Positions 16,210-25,151 of a stretch of 64,000 nt of DNA are shown here, one piece after another. The notes beneath the pieces were generated by a model. The model did not search any database and was not told the origin of the DNA. It worked only from the letters and a program-made list of their open reading frames with translations. A program made the position numbers and the translations under genes. Position 1 is the stretch's first letter, and every line of letters begins with the position of its first letter. The DNA lies in assembly GCF_019397265.1 (NCBI RefSeq), contig NZ_CP068985.1, forward strand, positions 2,398,501-2,462,500, given 5' to 3'. The stretch comes from Nonomuraea coxensis DSM 45129 (GTDB lineage: Bacteria; Actinomycetota; Actinomycetes; Streptosporangiales; Streptosporangiaceae).

Positions 16210-17541
16210 TCAGCGGACGACGAGCGTGGTCAGCGTCCGCGGCTGCAGGGTCACCGTGCGGCCGGTCACCGGTGACGGGGTGAGGGAGTTGTCGTTGTTC
16301 GTCACGTACGCGGTGGCCCGGCCCGGCACGCCCTTCCACGTGACCGCGGCCGTTCCCGTGTTGAGCACCTCGATCACCCGCGAGCCGTCCGGGTTGCGGA
16401 AGGCCGACACCTTCAGCGCCGGGTCGGCCGCCGAGGCGCCGACCCGGACCGCGCCCGGCCGGATGAACCTGCTGTAGGCGGCGAGCGCCCACAGGCGCTT
16501 CGACACGCTGTACGTCTTCGCCACGTCGTCGATCTGCAGCAGCGCCCTGGTCGTGCCGCGCGACGCGCCGAGCCAGTAGACGTAGCCGCTGACCTGGCCG
16601 AGCGTGAGCGCGTCATGGACGGCCGAGGCGATCGTGAAGCCGTCGAAGCCGCTGCCGTCGTCCCAGGCGGTGTTCCAGCGGTCGCCGTTCGGGTTCCACT
16701 CCGACATCCACGTCCTGCGGGCGGTCGGCAGCGGCGCGTCCACGGGGCTCGCGTAGGTGTGGCCGGTGTGCGTCTTCACCCAGCGGCGGGCCTCGGGGTC
16801 GGCCTCGATCGCCGCCGTGTACGCCTTGGCCTCGTTCCAGCCGAAGGAGTCGCAGCACGCCACCTTGACGTCCTTCGCGACGGGCCCGAGCACCTTGACG
16901 AACTCGGCGGCCTGCTCCGGGGTGAAGCGCATGGAGGCGTACGTGGCCGTCCAGTCGGGTTCGTTGGTGAAGCCGAGGTCGGTGATCCTGATGCCTTCCC
17001 TGGCGTAGAACTTCGTGTACGCCACCAGGTAGTCCGCGTAGGCCCGCCGCCACTCGGGCAGCAGCGTGCCGCCGTTCTTGTCGTCGCCGTTGTCCTTCAT
17101 GTAGCCGGGGGCGCTCCAGGCGTCGGCGAAGAAGCGCCGCACGCCGTAGCGCTGGGCCTCCTTGGCGACCCAGACCTGGCTGTTGTCGTCGCCGTCCCAG
17201 ACGTACTTGGGCGGGGCGTCCGGGCCTCCGGGGTCCTCTGGCTGGATGGAGACCATGTGGTCGTACGGGCTGCCGGCGGGGGAGGAGCCGATGCCGAGGC
17301 GCAGGATGCTCAGCCCGGCGCCCTTCTTCCGGTCGAACCACAGGTCGAGGATCTCCCGCTGCTGCTCGGCGGGCAGCGCCTTGAGCAGCTCGTTGCGGCG
17401 GAATGCCTGCGAGATGCCGAAGCCGTCGATCTCCTGGTGCCGTACGTGCTCGTCCACCGTGACGGCCGGGGGCGGTGCGGGGTGCGCGGGGTGGACGGCC
17501 GGGAGGCCGAGCAGGGTGATCGCGACAATCCCACGTAACAT
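16210..17541 (-). CDS. Secreted glycoside hydrolase, GH30-like
   Basis: A 443-residue secreted clan A hydrolase. A signal peptide (VAITLLGLPAVHPAHPAP) precedes a (beta/alpha)8 barrel opening with EIDGFGISQAFRRNELL and an all-beta side domain at the C-terminus (KVSAFRNPDGSRVIEVLN ... RTLTTLVVR). Likely acid/base Glu194 in FTNEPDW and nucleophile Glu281 in TWMSEWNP. GH30 members cleave xylan, glucuronoxylan, beta-1,6-glucan or galactan; the subfamily cannot be settled by eye. A CCGAAAGTTTCGG palindrome sits 8 nt upstream of the start, so expression is probably substrate-induced. Confidence 0.83.
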   Translation of the reverse strand: MLRGIVAITLLGLPAVHPAHPAPPPAVTVDEHVRHQEIDGFGISQAFRRNELLKALPAEQQREILDLWFDRKKGAGLSILRLGIGSSPAGSPYDHMVSIQPEDPGGPDAPPKYVWDGDDNSQVWVAKEAQRYGVRRFFADAWSAPGYMKDNGDDKNGGTLLPEWRRAYADYLVAYTKFYAREGIRITDLGFTNEPDWTATYASMRFTPEQAAEFVKVLGPVAKDVKVACCDSFGWNEAKAYTAAIEADPEARRWVKTHTGHTYASPVDAPLPTARRTWMSEWNPNGDRWNTAWDDGSGFDGFTIASAVHDALTLGQVSGYVYWLGASRGTTRALLQIDDVAKTYSVSKRLWALAAYSRFIRPGAVRVGASAADPALKVSAFRNPDGSRVIEVLNTGTAAVTWKGVPGRATAYVTNNDNSLTPSPVTGRTVTLQPRTLTTLVVR

Positions 17542-17548
17542 GGCGACT

Positions 17549-17561
17549 CCGAAAGTTTCGG
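17549..17561. promoter_or_regulatory. GAAAGTTTC-type operator upstream of the GH30 gene
   Basis: CCGAAAGTTTCGG is palindromic around a central G and begins 8 nt upstream of the GH30 start codon. Similar GAAA-N-TTTC dyads are recalled from promoters of actinomycete xylan-degradation genes. The rest of 17562-17661 shows no gene, only moderately AT-rich promoter-like sequence. Confidence 0.6.
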
Positions 17562-17661
17562 AAGCATGGCGATATGTTTCGCCGATCGCCGGAACGTTAA
17601 ATGCCGCAAACGCCTCCCGTCAACACCGGAAGACCTGTTTCCGCGGTTTTCCGGCGTCAGG

Positions 17662-19155
17662 TCAGATCTGGTCCGCGCGCCACTCCGGGAGGTCGTGCGC
17701 CTTCGCGACCGTACGCCAGGCGTCGGCGAAACGGGCCTTCGCCTTCCGCGCGTCCTCCGAACGGGCCAGGCCGCGCCGGTAGTCGCGGTCCTCGGCCACC
17801 GGACCCGAGCAGCCGCCCGCGACATGGCGGCGCGCCCAGGACAGGAACGCCGCGTCCGCGTCGAACGAGGCGTCCAGCGCGGCCACCAGCGACTTCCTCA
17901 GCGCGGCCCCGTCCGGGAGCGCGTCCACGGCGAGCCCGCGGGCGGCGGCGAGCTGATCGCGGCGGCCGGCGGTGATGTCCACGATCCTGTCCAGCCCGCT
18001 CCGGCGGCACTGGGACGTCGCGACGATGGCCTCGGTGAGGCCGGAATGGGAGGCATTGCTCCTGGCCAGCACCTCATTCATGGCCCGCGCCTGCCCGCCG
18101 GCCCCGGCGCCGTCGGCCGGCTCGGCCTGCTCGGCCGGCTCCGAGGGCTCGGAGGGCTCGGAGGGCTGGGCGGAGCGGCCAGGTTCGGCGGATGCCGTTG
18201 GCGCGACGGGCGCGGTCGGTTCGGCGGATGCCGTTGGTCCTGCCGGTGCGGTCGCGCCGGGAGCCGCGGCGCCCTCGCCCGGCTGGGACGCGAGGGTGCC
18301 GGAGCCGCCGGCGCCGGCCACCGGCTGCGGAGTGGGGCCTCCCTCGGTGACCACCCACCAGGTGAGCCCCGCCGCGACCAGCGCCGCGGCCAGGCTCACC
18401 AGGACGGACGCCCGCCGCCACCACCCCGGCTGCCGCTCCACCGGCTCCTCGAGCCGACGGGGATCGGCCTCGGACGCGCCACCACCAGACCGGCCGGGCC
18501 CGGTCGCGGACGGCGGCCCGGCCACGAACCGGTCGGGCCGACCGGGCCCACGCGCGGGCGGCAACCCGGTCTCGAACCCGCCGGGTCGAGCCGGCCCTTG
18601 GAAGGGGTAGGGGCCCGGTCGGGGCGCGCCGGCCCGTGATGGGCCGGCGGGGGACCGGCTCGTCCGCGCCGACCCCGCCGCCGAGGGACGGGCTCCGGGT
18701 GAGGGCGCCTCCGCCTGCGACCCACCTGAACGGGGTGCGCCCGCCCCGGAAGGGCGCGGACCGGGCAGAGGGGGGCCAGATGGGAACGAGCCGGGCTGGG
18801 GTGGGCGGGGGCGGGAGGCGCTCGGGTAGGGATGACCCGGCTGCGAGGTACTGCGGTAGGGGTGCCCGGGTCGGGGCGGACCGGGGAGGGGCTGGTCGGG
18901 TCGGGATGGGCCGGGGAGGGGCTGGTCGGGTCGGGGCGGGCCGGGGAGAGGTTGGTTCGACTGCGGTGAATCGCGGAAGGGGCGGCCGGGCAGGCGCGAG
19001 GTGGGGGAGCGCTGCGCGACCTTGGGCCCGTCCGGTCCGGACGCGTCCGGTCCAAGGGCGGCGGGGGCGGGGCAGTCGGGGCAGCAGGGGAGGGCGGGTG
19101 GGATGGGGGAGCCGCAGTGGGGGCAGAGCCGTTCGCCGTCCGAGTCTTGCACCAT
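17662..19155 (-). CDS. Zinc-ribbon, proline-rich single-pass membrane protein
   Basis: A 497-residue protein of no recognised family. The N-terminus carries a zinc ribbon (CPHCGSPIP ... CCPDC). Then comes a long disordered Pro/Gly/Arg stretch with tandem units such as PDQPLPGPPR and GHPYRSTSQP (to about residue 245), one membrane helix (VLVSLAAALVAAGLTWWVV), a Ser/Pro/Glu linker with SEP repeats, and a helical extracellular C-terminal domain with two cysteines (QCRRSG and GGCSGP). The layout, ribbon inside and folded domain outside, suggests a sensor or scaffold. It follows the lamin-tail gene by 24 nt. Confidence 0.72.
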   Translation of the reverse strand: MVQDSDGERLCPHCGSPIPPALPCCPDCPAPAALGPDASGPDGPKVAQRSPTSRLPGRPFRDSPQSNQPLPGPPRPDQPLPGPSRPDQPLPGPPRPGHPYRSTSQPGHPYPSASRPRPPQPGSFPSGPPLPGPRPSGAGAPRSGGSQAEAPSPGARPSAAGSARTSRSPAGPSRAGAPRPGPYPFQGPARPGGFETGLPPARGPGRPDRFVAGPPSATGPGRSGGGASEADPRRLEEPVERQPGWWRRASVLVSLAAALVAAGLTWWVVTEGGPTPQPVAGAGGSGTLASQPGEGAAAPGATAPAGPTASAEPTAPVAPTASAEPGRSAQPSEPSEPSEPAEQAEPADGAGAGGQARAMNEVLARSNASHSGLTEAIVATSQCRRSGLDRIVDITAGRRDQLAAARGLAVDALPDGAALRKSLVAALDASFDADAAFLSWARRHVAGGCSGPVAEDRDYRRGLARSEDARKAKARFADAWRTVAKAHDLPEWRADQI

Positions 19156-19179
19156 GTGCGCCCTCCCCGGGGTCGGAGA

Positions 19180-20436
19180 TCAGCGGCCGAAGCAGATGGT
19201 CCGCCCCGGGCGGACCTGGTCGGCCTTGTAGGTGACCTGGTCGATGGTGGTGCCGTCGGCGTCCACGAGGACGAGGGCGCCGCCCTGGTTGCCGAGCCGG
19301 AGTGGCCCGCCGAGCGTCACCCGCAGCGTCGAGCCGCCCGCCAGGGCGCCGAGCAGCTCCATGCGCCCGCCGGAGCCGGCCAGCGCCCACCCGGTGAGGT
19401 CCACGGTCGCGGGCGTCAGGTTGAGCAGCGTGACGGTCTCGGCCCCGTGGTCGGCGCCGCGCGGGTCGGGCAGGGCGGCCACGATCAGCACGTCGCCCGC
19501 CGCGGTGAGCGGCGGCCGGACCGGCGCGCCGGGCGGCGCGGGATCGGGGTCAATGACGAACCGCTCCGGCCAGACCGTGAGCTGGATCTGCTGCCCGGAG
19601 GCGCGTACGACGTCGTGCAGGTTGCCGCGTTCCAGCGTGTCGAGCAGGAAGAGCTGGTCGTCGCGGTGCACCGGGTCGGCCCGCAGCCAGGCGTCGAAGT
19701 GCGAGAGGTCGGTGAACCCCTCGGCGAAGTACGGCACGAGCCGCCGGAACAGCTTCGGCCACAGGACGAGCCGTTCGGCCGCCGCGAGCCCGTCGAGCGG
19801 GGCGGGGCCGTCGGGGTCGCCGGTCGCGCGCGGCCAGATGCCGCTGGGCAGCGCCTTCCGGCGGGCCTGCGCCGACACCTCGGCCAGGTGCGTACGCAGC
19901 TCGCCCGGCAGCGTCGCGTAGAAGGCGGGGTAGACCAGCCCGGCGGCGAGCAGCGCGGCGTTGACGGTGGCGTCCACGCCGGCCGCGTCGAGGAGCACGG
20001 CCGAGCCGTCGGGCCCGGGATGGTCGCCGGCGAGGACGAAGCCGATGAGCCGGCCGTTGGCGTCGACGCCGTTGGTGAGGACGTGGCCGCGCAGCTCGTC
20101 CTGGTCGGCGGAGCGGACCGTGTTGGGCAGGTCGTCCCAGAAGACGACGTTCGTGAAGCCGAGCAGGCGCAGCAGCTCGTCGCGGGCGGCGAACGCGCCG
20201 GCGGGTTCCTGATGGGTCTCGGCGAAGTGGGTCTCCAGCGCGTCCACGGCCTCCAGGCGGATGGACACGCCGCGGCGGCTCAGGGCCGGGGGTCGTCCCG
20301 AGTGCCGGGGCAGCCGTTCGACCAGCGCGGGGTTGTCGGGCCTGAACTTGACGGTGTCCCCGTCGGGTTCGGGGCCGCGGCGCGGCGAGTCGGGGTAGCG
20401 GATGACGAAGGTGCCACGTAACAAGGTGTAACTCAT
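19180..20436 (-). CDS. Large lamin-tail-domain protein, possible nuclease-like N-terminal region
   Basis: A 418-residue protein starting at the ATG 20436 with a GGGGGA site upstream. The first 190 residues (GTFVIRYPDSPRRGPEPDGDTVKFRP ... SIRLEAVDALETHF ... GFVLAGDHP) resemble a micrococcal-nuclease-like OB fold, where DGDTVKF and RLxxVDALE are landmark segments, but the catalytic Arg/Glu set is not obviously complete. The C-terminal 110 residues form a lamin tail domain (DVLIVAALPDPRGADHGAETVTLLNL ... LTGWALAG). There is no signal peptide. Function is unknown. It is probably co-transcribed with the zinc-ribbon gene downstream. Confidence 0.7.
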   Translation of the reverse strand: MSYTLLRGTFVIRYPDSPRRGPEPDGDTVKFRPDNPALVERLPRHSGRPPALSRRGVSIRLEAVDALETHFAETHQEPAGAFAARDELLRLLGFTNVVFWDDLPNTVRSADQDELRGHVLTNGVDANGRLIGFVLAGDHPGPDGSAVLLDAAGVDATVNAALLAAGLVYPAFYATLPGELRTHLAEVSAQARRKALPSGIWPRATGDPDGPAPLDGLAAAERLVLWPKLFRRLVPYFAEGFTDLSHFDAWLRADPVHRDDQLFLLDTLERGNLHDVVRASGQQIQLTVWPERFVIDPDPAPPGAPVRPPLTAAGDVLIVAALPDPRGADHGAETVTLLNLTPATVDLTGWALAGSGGRMELLGALAGGSTLRVTLGGPLRLGNQGGALVLVDADGTTIDQVTYKADQVRPGRTICFGR

Positions 20437-20508
20437 CGCAAATCCCCCATTGTGCTGGCGACCGGAGCGTAGCTCCCATCCGCCACCTCGTCCATGACTT
20501 CGCACAGA

Positions 20509-20742
20509 TCAGGCGCGGGACGCGGCCTCGCCCAGCCAGGACCGTTCCGGCGTCGCCTTCGCCTGCGTGATCACTGTCTTGGACAGGTCGCCGTCGGAGA
20601 TGTACGGCAGCCCGTTGTCGTGGGCTTCCTGTCGTGCGCGCAACCCGTCGTTGAACACCGTTCGCGCGCACCCGAACGCCCGCGCCAGCGCCTGGCGCTG
20701 ACCGGCGGTCGGGTAGAGGCGGAAGTTGTACCGGAGCCGCAC
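20509..20742 (-). pseudogene. tnpB: tnpB 5' fragment of IS605-family element
   Basis: From GTG 20742 the frame encodes the N-terminal TnpB signature (VRLRYNFRLYPTAGQRQAL, then FGCARTVFNDGLRARQEA) through TPERSWLGE, then diverges to AASRA and a stop. The second copy at 31739 continues with VSAVVLQQALADVNTAY at the same point. The RuvC and zinc-finger regions are absent. Confidence 0.85.
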
Positions 20743-20764
20743 GCCAAGATCGTACCATTGGCCT

Positions 20765-21181
20765 ATGGGTGAACATGGCGACATCAGAACAGGCAGACAC
20801 TGTGTTTTCGTCCTGCACGCACACTTGGTTTTCGTGACCAAGTTCCGGCATCCGGTATTCACCGACGCCCACCTGAACCGGATGGAAGAGATCATGCGGG
20901 ACGTGTGCGCCGACTTCGAGACCGAGCTGAGCGAGTTCAACGGCGAGAACAACCACGTCCACCTGCTGGTCAACTTCCCACCCAAGGTCGCCCTGTCCAA
21001 GTTGGTCAACTCGCTCAAGGGCGTCTCGTCACGGCGAATGCGCCAGGAGTTCCCCGAACTGGCCCGCCACTACTACCGGGCCAGCAAGCTGTGGTCGGGC
21101 TCCTACTTCGCAGGGTCGGTCGACGGCGCGCCGATCAGCGTCCTGCGCCAGTACGTCGAGCAGCAGAACCGTCCGGTCTAG
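20765..21181 (+). CDS. tnpA: TnpA, IS200-type Y1 HUH transposase
   Basis: A 138-residue single-strand transposase of full family length. The HUH motif is NNHVHLL (His64, His66) and the catalytic tyrosine is Tyr130 in VLRQYVEQQ. The N-terminal VFVLHAHLVFVTKFRHPVF strands are typical. All catalytic residues are present, so it may be active in trans on related ends, including the partner remnant at 30.6-31.9 kb. Confidence 0.9.
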   Translation: MGEHGDIRTGRHCVFVLHAHLVFVTKFRHPVFTDAHLNRMEEIMRDVCADFETELSEFNGENNHVHLLVNFPPKVALSKLVNSLKGVSSRRMRQEFPELARHYYRASKLWSGSYFAGSVDGAPISVLRQYVEQQNRPV

Positions 21182-21224
21182 GGCACGCTCAGGCCTGGCG
21201 GTCCTCCCGCGCGGGCCTTCACCC

Positions 21225-21240
21225 CCGGCCCGAAGGCCGG
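21225..21240. repeat. Subterminal hairpin of the IS605-type left end
   Basis: CCGGCC-CGAA-GGCCGG, a 6-bp stem with tetraloop, lies 44 nt after the tnpA stop, where IS200/IS605 left-end hairpins recognised by TnpA are found. The exact cleavage site is not determined. The rest of 21182-21286 shows no gene. Confidence 0.55.
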
Positions 21241-21286
21241 AGTACTGGCCCGCATTTCGGTAGCACCCGGTGAGGGACGGTGGTGG

Positions 21287-21925
21287 TCAGCGATAGACCG
21301 CCACCGCGGCCTCCCCGACCAGGCCCTCGACGACGCCGACCAGCTCCGCGACCTCGCGCGAGCTCTCGCGGGAGATCTCGCGCAGCCGGCCGACCAGTTG
21401 ACCGGACGGCTGGTCCAGGTAGAGCTCCTCCTCCAGGCGCAGCACCGCGACCAGCCCGCACAGGGCGGCGCAGCGCGCGTCCGGCTGCCGCCAACCCTCG
21501 ACCGCCGAGCGGGCGCCGGACGAGGCGCGCACCACCGAGGCGATGTCGGCGGGCTGGTAGCGGGTGGTCGGCAGCACGCCCATCACCCGCCTGGTGGTGC
21601 GGCGCAGCACCCCGGAGCCGATCAGGGCCTCGCGGGTGCGCTCGTAGGCGTCGCCGGCCGCCTTCTTGATCGGCGCGCGGACGTCGCCAGGCTCGCCGGC
21701 GATCAGCGCGAGCAGGTCGCCGGCGAAGGCGTCACCGCCGTCCGCGGCCGGTACGGAGGCCGCCACCCGCCCCCGGGCGACCGCGACCCGGCCGTCCAGG
21801 GCCAGCTCCAGCAGCGCCGCCCCGGCCAGCCCGAGTCCCATCGAGGCCGGATGGATGAGCAGTTTCCCCGACGACTGGCCGTGCGCGATGAGATAGAGGT
21901 CGTGGTGGAGCGGCAGCCGGTCCAT
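21287..21925 (-). CDS. GPP34 (GOLPH3/Vps74-like) family protein
   Basis: A 212-residue helical protein with the GPP34 N-terminus LHHDLYLIAHGQSSGKLLI and LGLGLAGAALLELALDGRV. Eukaryotic relatives bind phosphatidylinositol-4-phosphate at the Golgi; actinomycete members are of unknown role and often lie near stress or membrane genes. The C-terminal half (RYQPADIASVVRASSGARSAVEGW) is a helical bundle. It ends 11 nt downstream of the permease stop on the same strand. Confidence 0.82.
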   Translation of the reverse strand: MDRLPLHHDLYLIAHGQSSGKLLIHPASMGLGLAGAALLELALDGRVAVARGRVAASVPAADGGDAFAGDLLALIAGEPGDVRAPIKKAAGDAYERTREALIGSGVLRRTTRRVMGVLPTTRYQPADIASVVRASSGARSAVEGWRQPDARCAALCGLVAVLRLEEELYLDQPSGQLVGRLREISRESSREVAELVGVVEGLVGEAAVAVYR

Positions 21926-21935
21926 GGCGCACCCG

Positions 21936-23345
21936 CTAGAACCGGTCGGCGGGCGCGCCGCCGAGGACGGGACGGCGGCCGAACAGATAGAGGAGGAGCA
22001 GCGTCAGCGCCCCCACCCCGAGCCAGATCAGGCCGACGACCTGCGCCATGACGTTCGCGTTGATCACCACGAAGATCAGGATCGCCATGCCGATCAGCGG
22101 CGCGGCCAGGTGCGGCCACCACGCGCGGGACCGGCCGCGCACCGTGTAGTGGACGATCACCGACACGTGCAGGACGACGAAGGCCACCATCGCGCCCATG
22201 TTGATGAGGCTGCTCAGCAGGGTGACGCCGTCGGCCCTGACCGACATCCAGATGCCGAGCCCGACCGACAGCGCCGACACCAGCATGATCGCGTTGGCCG
22301 GCACGGAGTGCCGGACGGACACCCGGGCGAGGAACGACGGGAGCTGCCGGTCGCGGGCCATCGCGTACAGCAGGCGCGAGACGGCCACCTGGGCGACCAG
22401 CGTGTTGGCCAGCCCCCAGAACAGCGCGGTCGCGACCGAGGTGACGCCGCGCAGCCACTCGCCGCCCGCCACCGCCGCCGCGTCGTAGAAGGCGGTGTCG
22501 GAGCCGCTGCCGAGCAACCCCTCAGGGTCGGGCACGAGCAGGGCGGCGACCCACACCTGGGTGATGAACAGCACCCCGGCCAGCATCAGCGCCACCCGCA
22601 TGGCCTTGCCGACCTGCTCGGAGCCGCCGGTGGACTCCTCCACCAGCATGCTGATCCCGTCGAAGCCGAGGAAGGACAGCACCGCGACCGAGACCGCGGC
22701 GAAGACGATCGGCCAGGAGAAGGTGTCGGCGTTGAACAGCGGCGCCAGGCTGAACCCCCGCCCCTTGCCCTGCAGCAGCGCCCAGACCCCGACCAGCAGG
22801 AACAGCGCGAGCACCACCAGCGCCCCGACGATCATCACGCGGGTGAGCCGGACCGTCATGCGGATGCCGCGCAGGTTGATCGTCGTGTTGACGGTCACGA
22901 AGCCGATCACCCACACCCACACGGGAACGGCGGGTATGACGTCGTTCATGGCGATCGAGGCGACGAGGTAGAGCAGGCTCGGCACCAGGATGTAGTCGAG
23001 CAGCACCATCCAGCCGGTGAGGAACCCGACCGGCGGCGCGATGCCGCGCCCCGCGTAGTTGTAGACGGAGCCGGACAGCGGGAACGCCCTGACCATCTGC
23101 GCGTACGACGACGCGGTGAACAGCAGGGCGATCATGCCGACGAGGTAGGCCAGCACCGGCATGCCGCCGGATTCGGCGTAGACGATCCCGAAGATCGCGA
23201 AGGGCGCGATCGGGACCATGAACACCAGGCCGTAGAAGACGAGGTCGGCCAGCCCGACCCCGCGGTGTAACTCCTGGCGGTAACCGAACTGCTCGATGCT
23301 CTGCTGTGTGCGCACGACCGGCCTCTCCATGTCGTCATGCGGCAA
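21936..23345 (-). CDS. APC-superfamily amino acid permease
   Basis: A 469-residue permease with about 12 membrane helices. It shows the APC start LADLVFYGLVFMVPIAPFAIFG, the helix-3 region GSVYNYAGRGIAPPVGFLTGWMVLLDYI and the helix-6 segment FLGFDGISMLVEES. The substrate is probably an amino acid or amine. The start may be at Met6 (23330). It is probably co-transcribed with the GPP34 gene. Confidence 0.85.
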   Translation of the reverse strand: MPHDDMERPVVRTQQSIEQFGYRQELHRGVGLADLVFYGLVFMVPIAPFAIFGIVYAESGGMPVLAYLVGMIALLFTASSYAQMVRAFPLSGSVYNYAGRGIAPPVGFLTGWMVLLDYILVPSLLYLVASIAMNDVIPAVPVWVWVIGFVTVNTTINLRGIRMTVRLTRVMIVGALVVLALFLLVGVWALLQGKGRGFSLAPLFNADTFSWPIVFAAVSVAVLSFLGFDGISMLVEESTGGSEQVGKAMRVALMLAGVLFITQVWVAALLVPDPEGLLGSGSDTAFYDAAAVAGGEWLRGVTSVATALFWGLANTLVAQVAVSRLLYAMARDRQLPSFLARVSVRHSVPANAIMLVSALSVGLGIWMSVRADGVTLLSSLINMGAMVAFVVLHVSVIVHYTVRGRSRAWWPHLAAPLIGMAILIFVVINANVMAQVVGLIWLGVGALTLLLLYLFGRRPVLGGAPADRF

Positions 23346-23451
23346 GCGCGGGGGGTGACTCGGTGATCCTTCCGCAGCCCGGGGCCGCGTCGCAAGAGTC
23401 CCCCCTCACCTCACCGCGCCCGGCCGGAGAGGTGAGGCCGCCGGCGGCGCG

Positions 23452-24930
23452 CTAGTGGTGGCCGGTGTGGGCCTGGGTGTGGCGGGGCGGCCGGCCGTAG
23501 CCGAGGGTGCCCATCATGCCCTGCTCCTGGTGGTACAGGTTGTGGCAGTGGAACATCCACTCGCCGGGGTTCACGGCCTGCACGTCGATCTCGACGCGTT
23601 CGCGCGGCAGGACGTTCACGGTGTCCTTGCGCGGCCCCCGCCCGCCCGGCACGTGCACCTGGAACGTGTGCCCGTGCAGGTGCATCGGGTGCCACATGGG
23701 CGACCGGTTGTCCAGCACCACCCGGACCGTCTCCCCCCGGTCCACCCGCAGCCGGTACGGGTCCGACGCCAGCCGGTTGTTCAGCGTCCACTCGTTGCCC
23801 GAGGCGCGCATGCCGAGCTCCACCAGGATGGTGCGCTCGGGGCGGGGCAGCAGGTCGTCGCGCCGGGCCCGCAGGTCGCGGTAGGCCAGCGCCTTCCCGT
23901 TGAACTGCGCGAGCTGCACGTCCGTGCGTGGCGCGGTGCCGCGTCCCGCGCGCACCAGCGCGAACGCCCGCGCCCCCTTCCCCTCGGCGAGCGCGACCAT
24001 CGGGAACACCCCGTCCTCCAGCCGGACCAGGAAGTCGTAGCGTTCGCCCATCCCGATGAGGAACGTGTCCACGGTGACCGGTTCGACGGCGAACCCGTCG
24101 GCGTGCGTGACGGTCATGCGGTGGCCGCCGAGCGCGAAGCGGAAGGCGGTGTCGGCGGCGGCGTTGATGACGCGGAACCTGGCCCGCCGGCCCGGCCGCG
24201 CGGTGAACGTCGCCGGCGTCTCCGGGGTGCCCCCGTTGATCAGGTAGAGCGGGTGGCGGACCTCGCCCGTGACGCCGCCGAGCGCCGGGCTGCGCAGGGT
24301 GTCGTCGTGCTCGGTGCTGGCGTTGAGCTCCCGCAGCACCTCGTCGGGGGTGCCGAGGATGCCGTCGAGCCAGTCGTCGAGCACCACCGTGAACTCCACG
24401 TCGTAGCTCAGCGGCTCGCGCGGGTCGTGCACCACGAGCGGCCCGTACAGGCCGCGGTCGGCCTGCGTGCCGACGTGCGAGTGGTAGAAGTACGTGCCGG
24501 GGTCCGGCACCCGGAAGGCGTAGTCGAACCTGCCGCCGGACGGGGTGGCCGTCTGGGAGTAACCGGGCGCGCCGTCCATGCGGTGGGCGATCTGGATGCC
24601 GTGCCAGTGCACGGTGGTCGCCTCCGGCAGCTCGTTGACCAGCGGCGCGCGGACCACGCCGCCGGCCGTGGCGCTGATCATCGGGCCGGGCAGCAGCCCG
24701 TTGTAGGTCCAGGTGCTGACGGTGTGCTCGCCCAGGGACACCGTCGTGGGCCGGGCCCGCAGCACCGCCGGACGCGACCGGCCGGCCGCGGCGAGGGCCC
24801 TCGCGGGAGTCGTCGCGCGGGCGGCCGCGGACGCCGGCTCGCCGAGCAGGCCCGCTCCCGCGGCGAAGGCCCCGGTGACGAGCAGCCCTCTGCGCGAGAT
24901 CTGCCCGCCGGACCACCACGTATGTGTCAC
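23452..24930 (-). CDS. Tat-exported multicopper oxidase (laccase-like)
   Basis: A 492-residue multicopper oxidase. A Tat signal (ISRRGLLVTGAFAAGAGLL) exports it folded. All four copper motifs are present: HWHGIQ, YHSHVG, HPMHLHGHTF and HCHNLYHQEQGM. It can oxidise phenolics or Cu(I)/Fe(II) while reducing oxygen to water. The C-terminus is short and His-rich (HTQAHTGHH). The GTG at 24930 is preferred because a GGGGGGAG site lies 7 nt upstream; ATG 24936 is too close. A second, broken multicopper oxidase lies at 57962. Confidence 0.88.
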   Translation of the reverse strand: MTHTWWSGGQISRRGLLVTGAFAAGAGLLGEPASAAARATTPARALAAAGRSRPAVLRARPTTVSLGEHTVSTWTYNGLLPGPMISATAGGVVRAPLVNELPEATTVHWHGIQIAHRMDGAPGYSQTATPSGGRFDYAFRVPDPGTYFYHSHVGTQADRGLYGPLVVHDPREPLSYDVEFTVVLDDWLDGILGTPDEVLRELNASTEHDDTLRSPALGGVTGEVRHPLYLINGGTPETPATFTARPGRRARFRVINAAADTAFRFALGGHRMTVTHADGFAVEPVTVDTFLIGMGERYDFLVRLEDGVFPMVALAEGKGARAFALVRAGRGTAPRTDVQLAQFNGKALAYRDLRARRDDLLPRPERTILVELGMRASGNEWTLNNRLASDPYRLRVDRGETVRVVLDNRSPMWHPMHLHGHTFQVHVPGGRGPRKDTVNVLPRERVEIDVQAVNPGEWMFHCHNLYHQEQGMMGTLGYGRPPRHTQAHTGHH

Positions 24931-25059
24931 AACCATTCTCCCCCCGTTCACCTGGCAAGGTAACGGACAGTAACGGGAGAATCGGTGCGCCACGCGGGCG
25001 GCGCGGGACAGTGGTTGATCCGGGGCGCGGCCGGGGAGTACGGTCGAGAGGACGGCCGA

Positions 25060-25075
25060 TGTTAATCGATTAACA
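25060..25075. promoter_or_regulatory. LacI-type operator palindrome
   Basis: TGTTAATCGATTAACA is a perfect 16-bp palindrome with the central CG of LacI/GalR operators. It lies 110 nt upstream of the LacI-family gene and about 130 nt upstream of the divergent multicopper oxidase, in a 254-nt intergenic region (24931-25184) otherwise without genes. Confidence 0.7.
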
Positions 25076-25151
25076 CTCCACAAGCGGCACACCCCCCACG
25101 TCCATCCTCCTCAACCGCTGCTCTGACCCCAGAGGAACCAATTACCTTGTA

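Larger units (their letters stand above)
20509..21245. mobile_element. IS200/IS605-family remnant 1: left end, intact tnpA, truncated tnpB
   Basis: Divergent tnpA (+) and tnpB (-) share a 22-nt gap. The tnpA side keeps a terminal-type hairpin at 21225-21240, but tnpB stops after about 77 codons and no right end or guide-RNA region follows. It can supply Y1 transposase but cannot move as a whole element. Confidence 0.78.

Noticed and set aside
18840..18960. Possible recombination or origin-type iterons
   Set aside because: The repeats encode PDQPLPGPPR-type proline units of the membrane protein and show no DnaA-box-like or AT-rich element nearby.
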